Assembly: GCF_007655305.1 (NCBI RefSeq)
Contig: NZ_VLOG01000065.1
Coordinates: forward strand, 1 to 64,000
Direction: 5' to 3'
Source of the DNA: Algoriphagus algorifonticola
GTDB lineage: Bacteria > Bacteroidota > Bacteroidia > Cytophagales > Cyclobacteriaceae
Length of the DNA: 64,000 nucleotides
Below the pieces are notes generated by a model that saw nothing but the letters and a program-made list of their open reading frames with translations, was not told the DNA's origin and made no database searches. The position numbers were made by a program, and so were the translations under genes. This document shows positions 63,716-64,000 of this stretch, piece by piece (within the stretch, counting starts at the first letter, position 1; each line of letters begins with the position of its first letter).

Positions 63716-64000
63716 GCCGCCTTCTTTGTTTTAAATTCGAAAAAAACTTCTGTTCCTTGTTGGGTGCTCAAGGTCATCTTTCCATCCAACTGCTTAGTAA
63801 GGAGCTCCACTAGCTGGGTACCAAATCCAGTTCCCTCTATTGATTTGCTTTTACTCATACCTTTTCCATTATCTGCTACCCTTAGATAAAGATGCTCTTT
63901 ATCCTCTTTAAGGCTAACCATAATTTCCCCTTTACGTCTATCCGGAAAGGCATATTTCAATGAATTGGTGATTAGTTCATTAACGATCAAACCTATTGGA
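63712..64000 (-). CDS. Histidine kinase, HisKA_2/HWE-like ATPase end (partial)
   Basis: Only the C-terminal ATPase part is present. The frame stays open through base 64000, reading PIGLIVNELITNSLKYAF, so the true start lies outside the window. NELITNSLKY is the N box, ADNGKGM the G1 box, and GTGFGTQLVELLTKQL the G2 region, as in HisKA_2-type kinases that pair with LytTR or receiver regulators. It lacks the FFTTK stretch of the five plus-strand kinases, so it is of another kinase class. Confidence 0.88.
   Translation of the reverse strand, partial: PIGLIVNELITNSLKYAFPDRRKGEIMVSLKEDKEHLYLRVADNGKGMSKSKSIEGTGFGTQLVELLTKQLDGKMTLSTQQGTEVFFEFKTKKAA

Overview
The window looks like chromosomal DNA of a Bacteroidota bacterium, most likely a member of the Cyclobacteriaceae (Algoriphagus-like; the family is inferred from gene content, not proven). 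Supporting signs are promoters of the Bacteroidota -33/-7 type, DUF6090 membrane proteins, periplasmic two-component propeller kinases with Y_Y_Y domains, a BF3164/DUF5128-type 6-bladed propeller lipoprotein, a siroheme sulfite reductase with a C-terminal HEPN domain, and A-rich translation starts. No rRNA, tRNA, CRISPR array, transposase or phage gene was seen.

Region 1 (about 1-8.1 kb, minus strand) is a sulfate assimilation and siroheme operon read from right to left: Rrf2-type regulator, DUF2061 membrane protein, APS reductase (cysH type), cysD, cysN, sulfite reductase, uroporphyrinogen-III methyltransferase and precorrin-2 dehydrogenase/ferrochelatase. Together these take sulfate to sulfide and make the siroheme that the reductase needs. 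Its gaps hold dispersed intergenic repeats.

Region 2 (8.1-14.7 kb, minus strand) holds two small secreted or lipoprotein gene sets and htpG. One set is a glycine-zipper lipoprotein plus a two-helix membrane protein. The other is a Cys-rich secreted peptide plus a 6-bladed propeller lipoprotein. The two sets share a duplicated upstream region of about 150 bp in which a run of G (8 versus 6) lies inside the promoter spacer. This is a candidate phase-variable switch. Terminators of one family and many palindromes fill the gaps.

Region 3 (14.7-26.3 kb, plus strand) carries a DUF3500 protein, a cyclophilin, two sulfatases, a TPR adenylate cyclase, a Cys-rich small protein, an APC transporter, an S9 peptidase and a DUF4440 protein.

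Region 4 (26.3-62.0 kb, plus strand) is the striking part: about 36 kb of tightly packed signalling genes. Thirteen DUF6090-type single-pass membrane proteins flank and interleave with five histidine kinases that share one kinase core. Two kinases are periplasmic propeller sensors. Two are giant soluble proteins (2157 and 2340 aa) with 9 and 10 tandem sensor modules joined by near-identical helical linkers. One has no sensor domain and sits directly after three tandem FIST sensor proteins. Most junctions overlap or are only a few bases apart, and none of the kinases has a receiver domain. I infer a multi-input sensory system in which FIST proteins, tandem modules and membrane DUF6090 proteins feed a common kinase type. 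The output is unknown.

Region 5 (62.0-64.0 kb) has an NTF2-like lipoprotein, a tiny coiled-coil protein ending in an EF-hand-like loop, and, on the minus strand, a LytTR response regulator with the end of its HisKA_2-type kinase. That kinase runs off the window.
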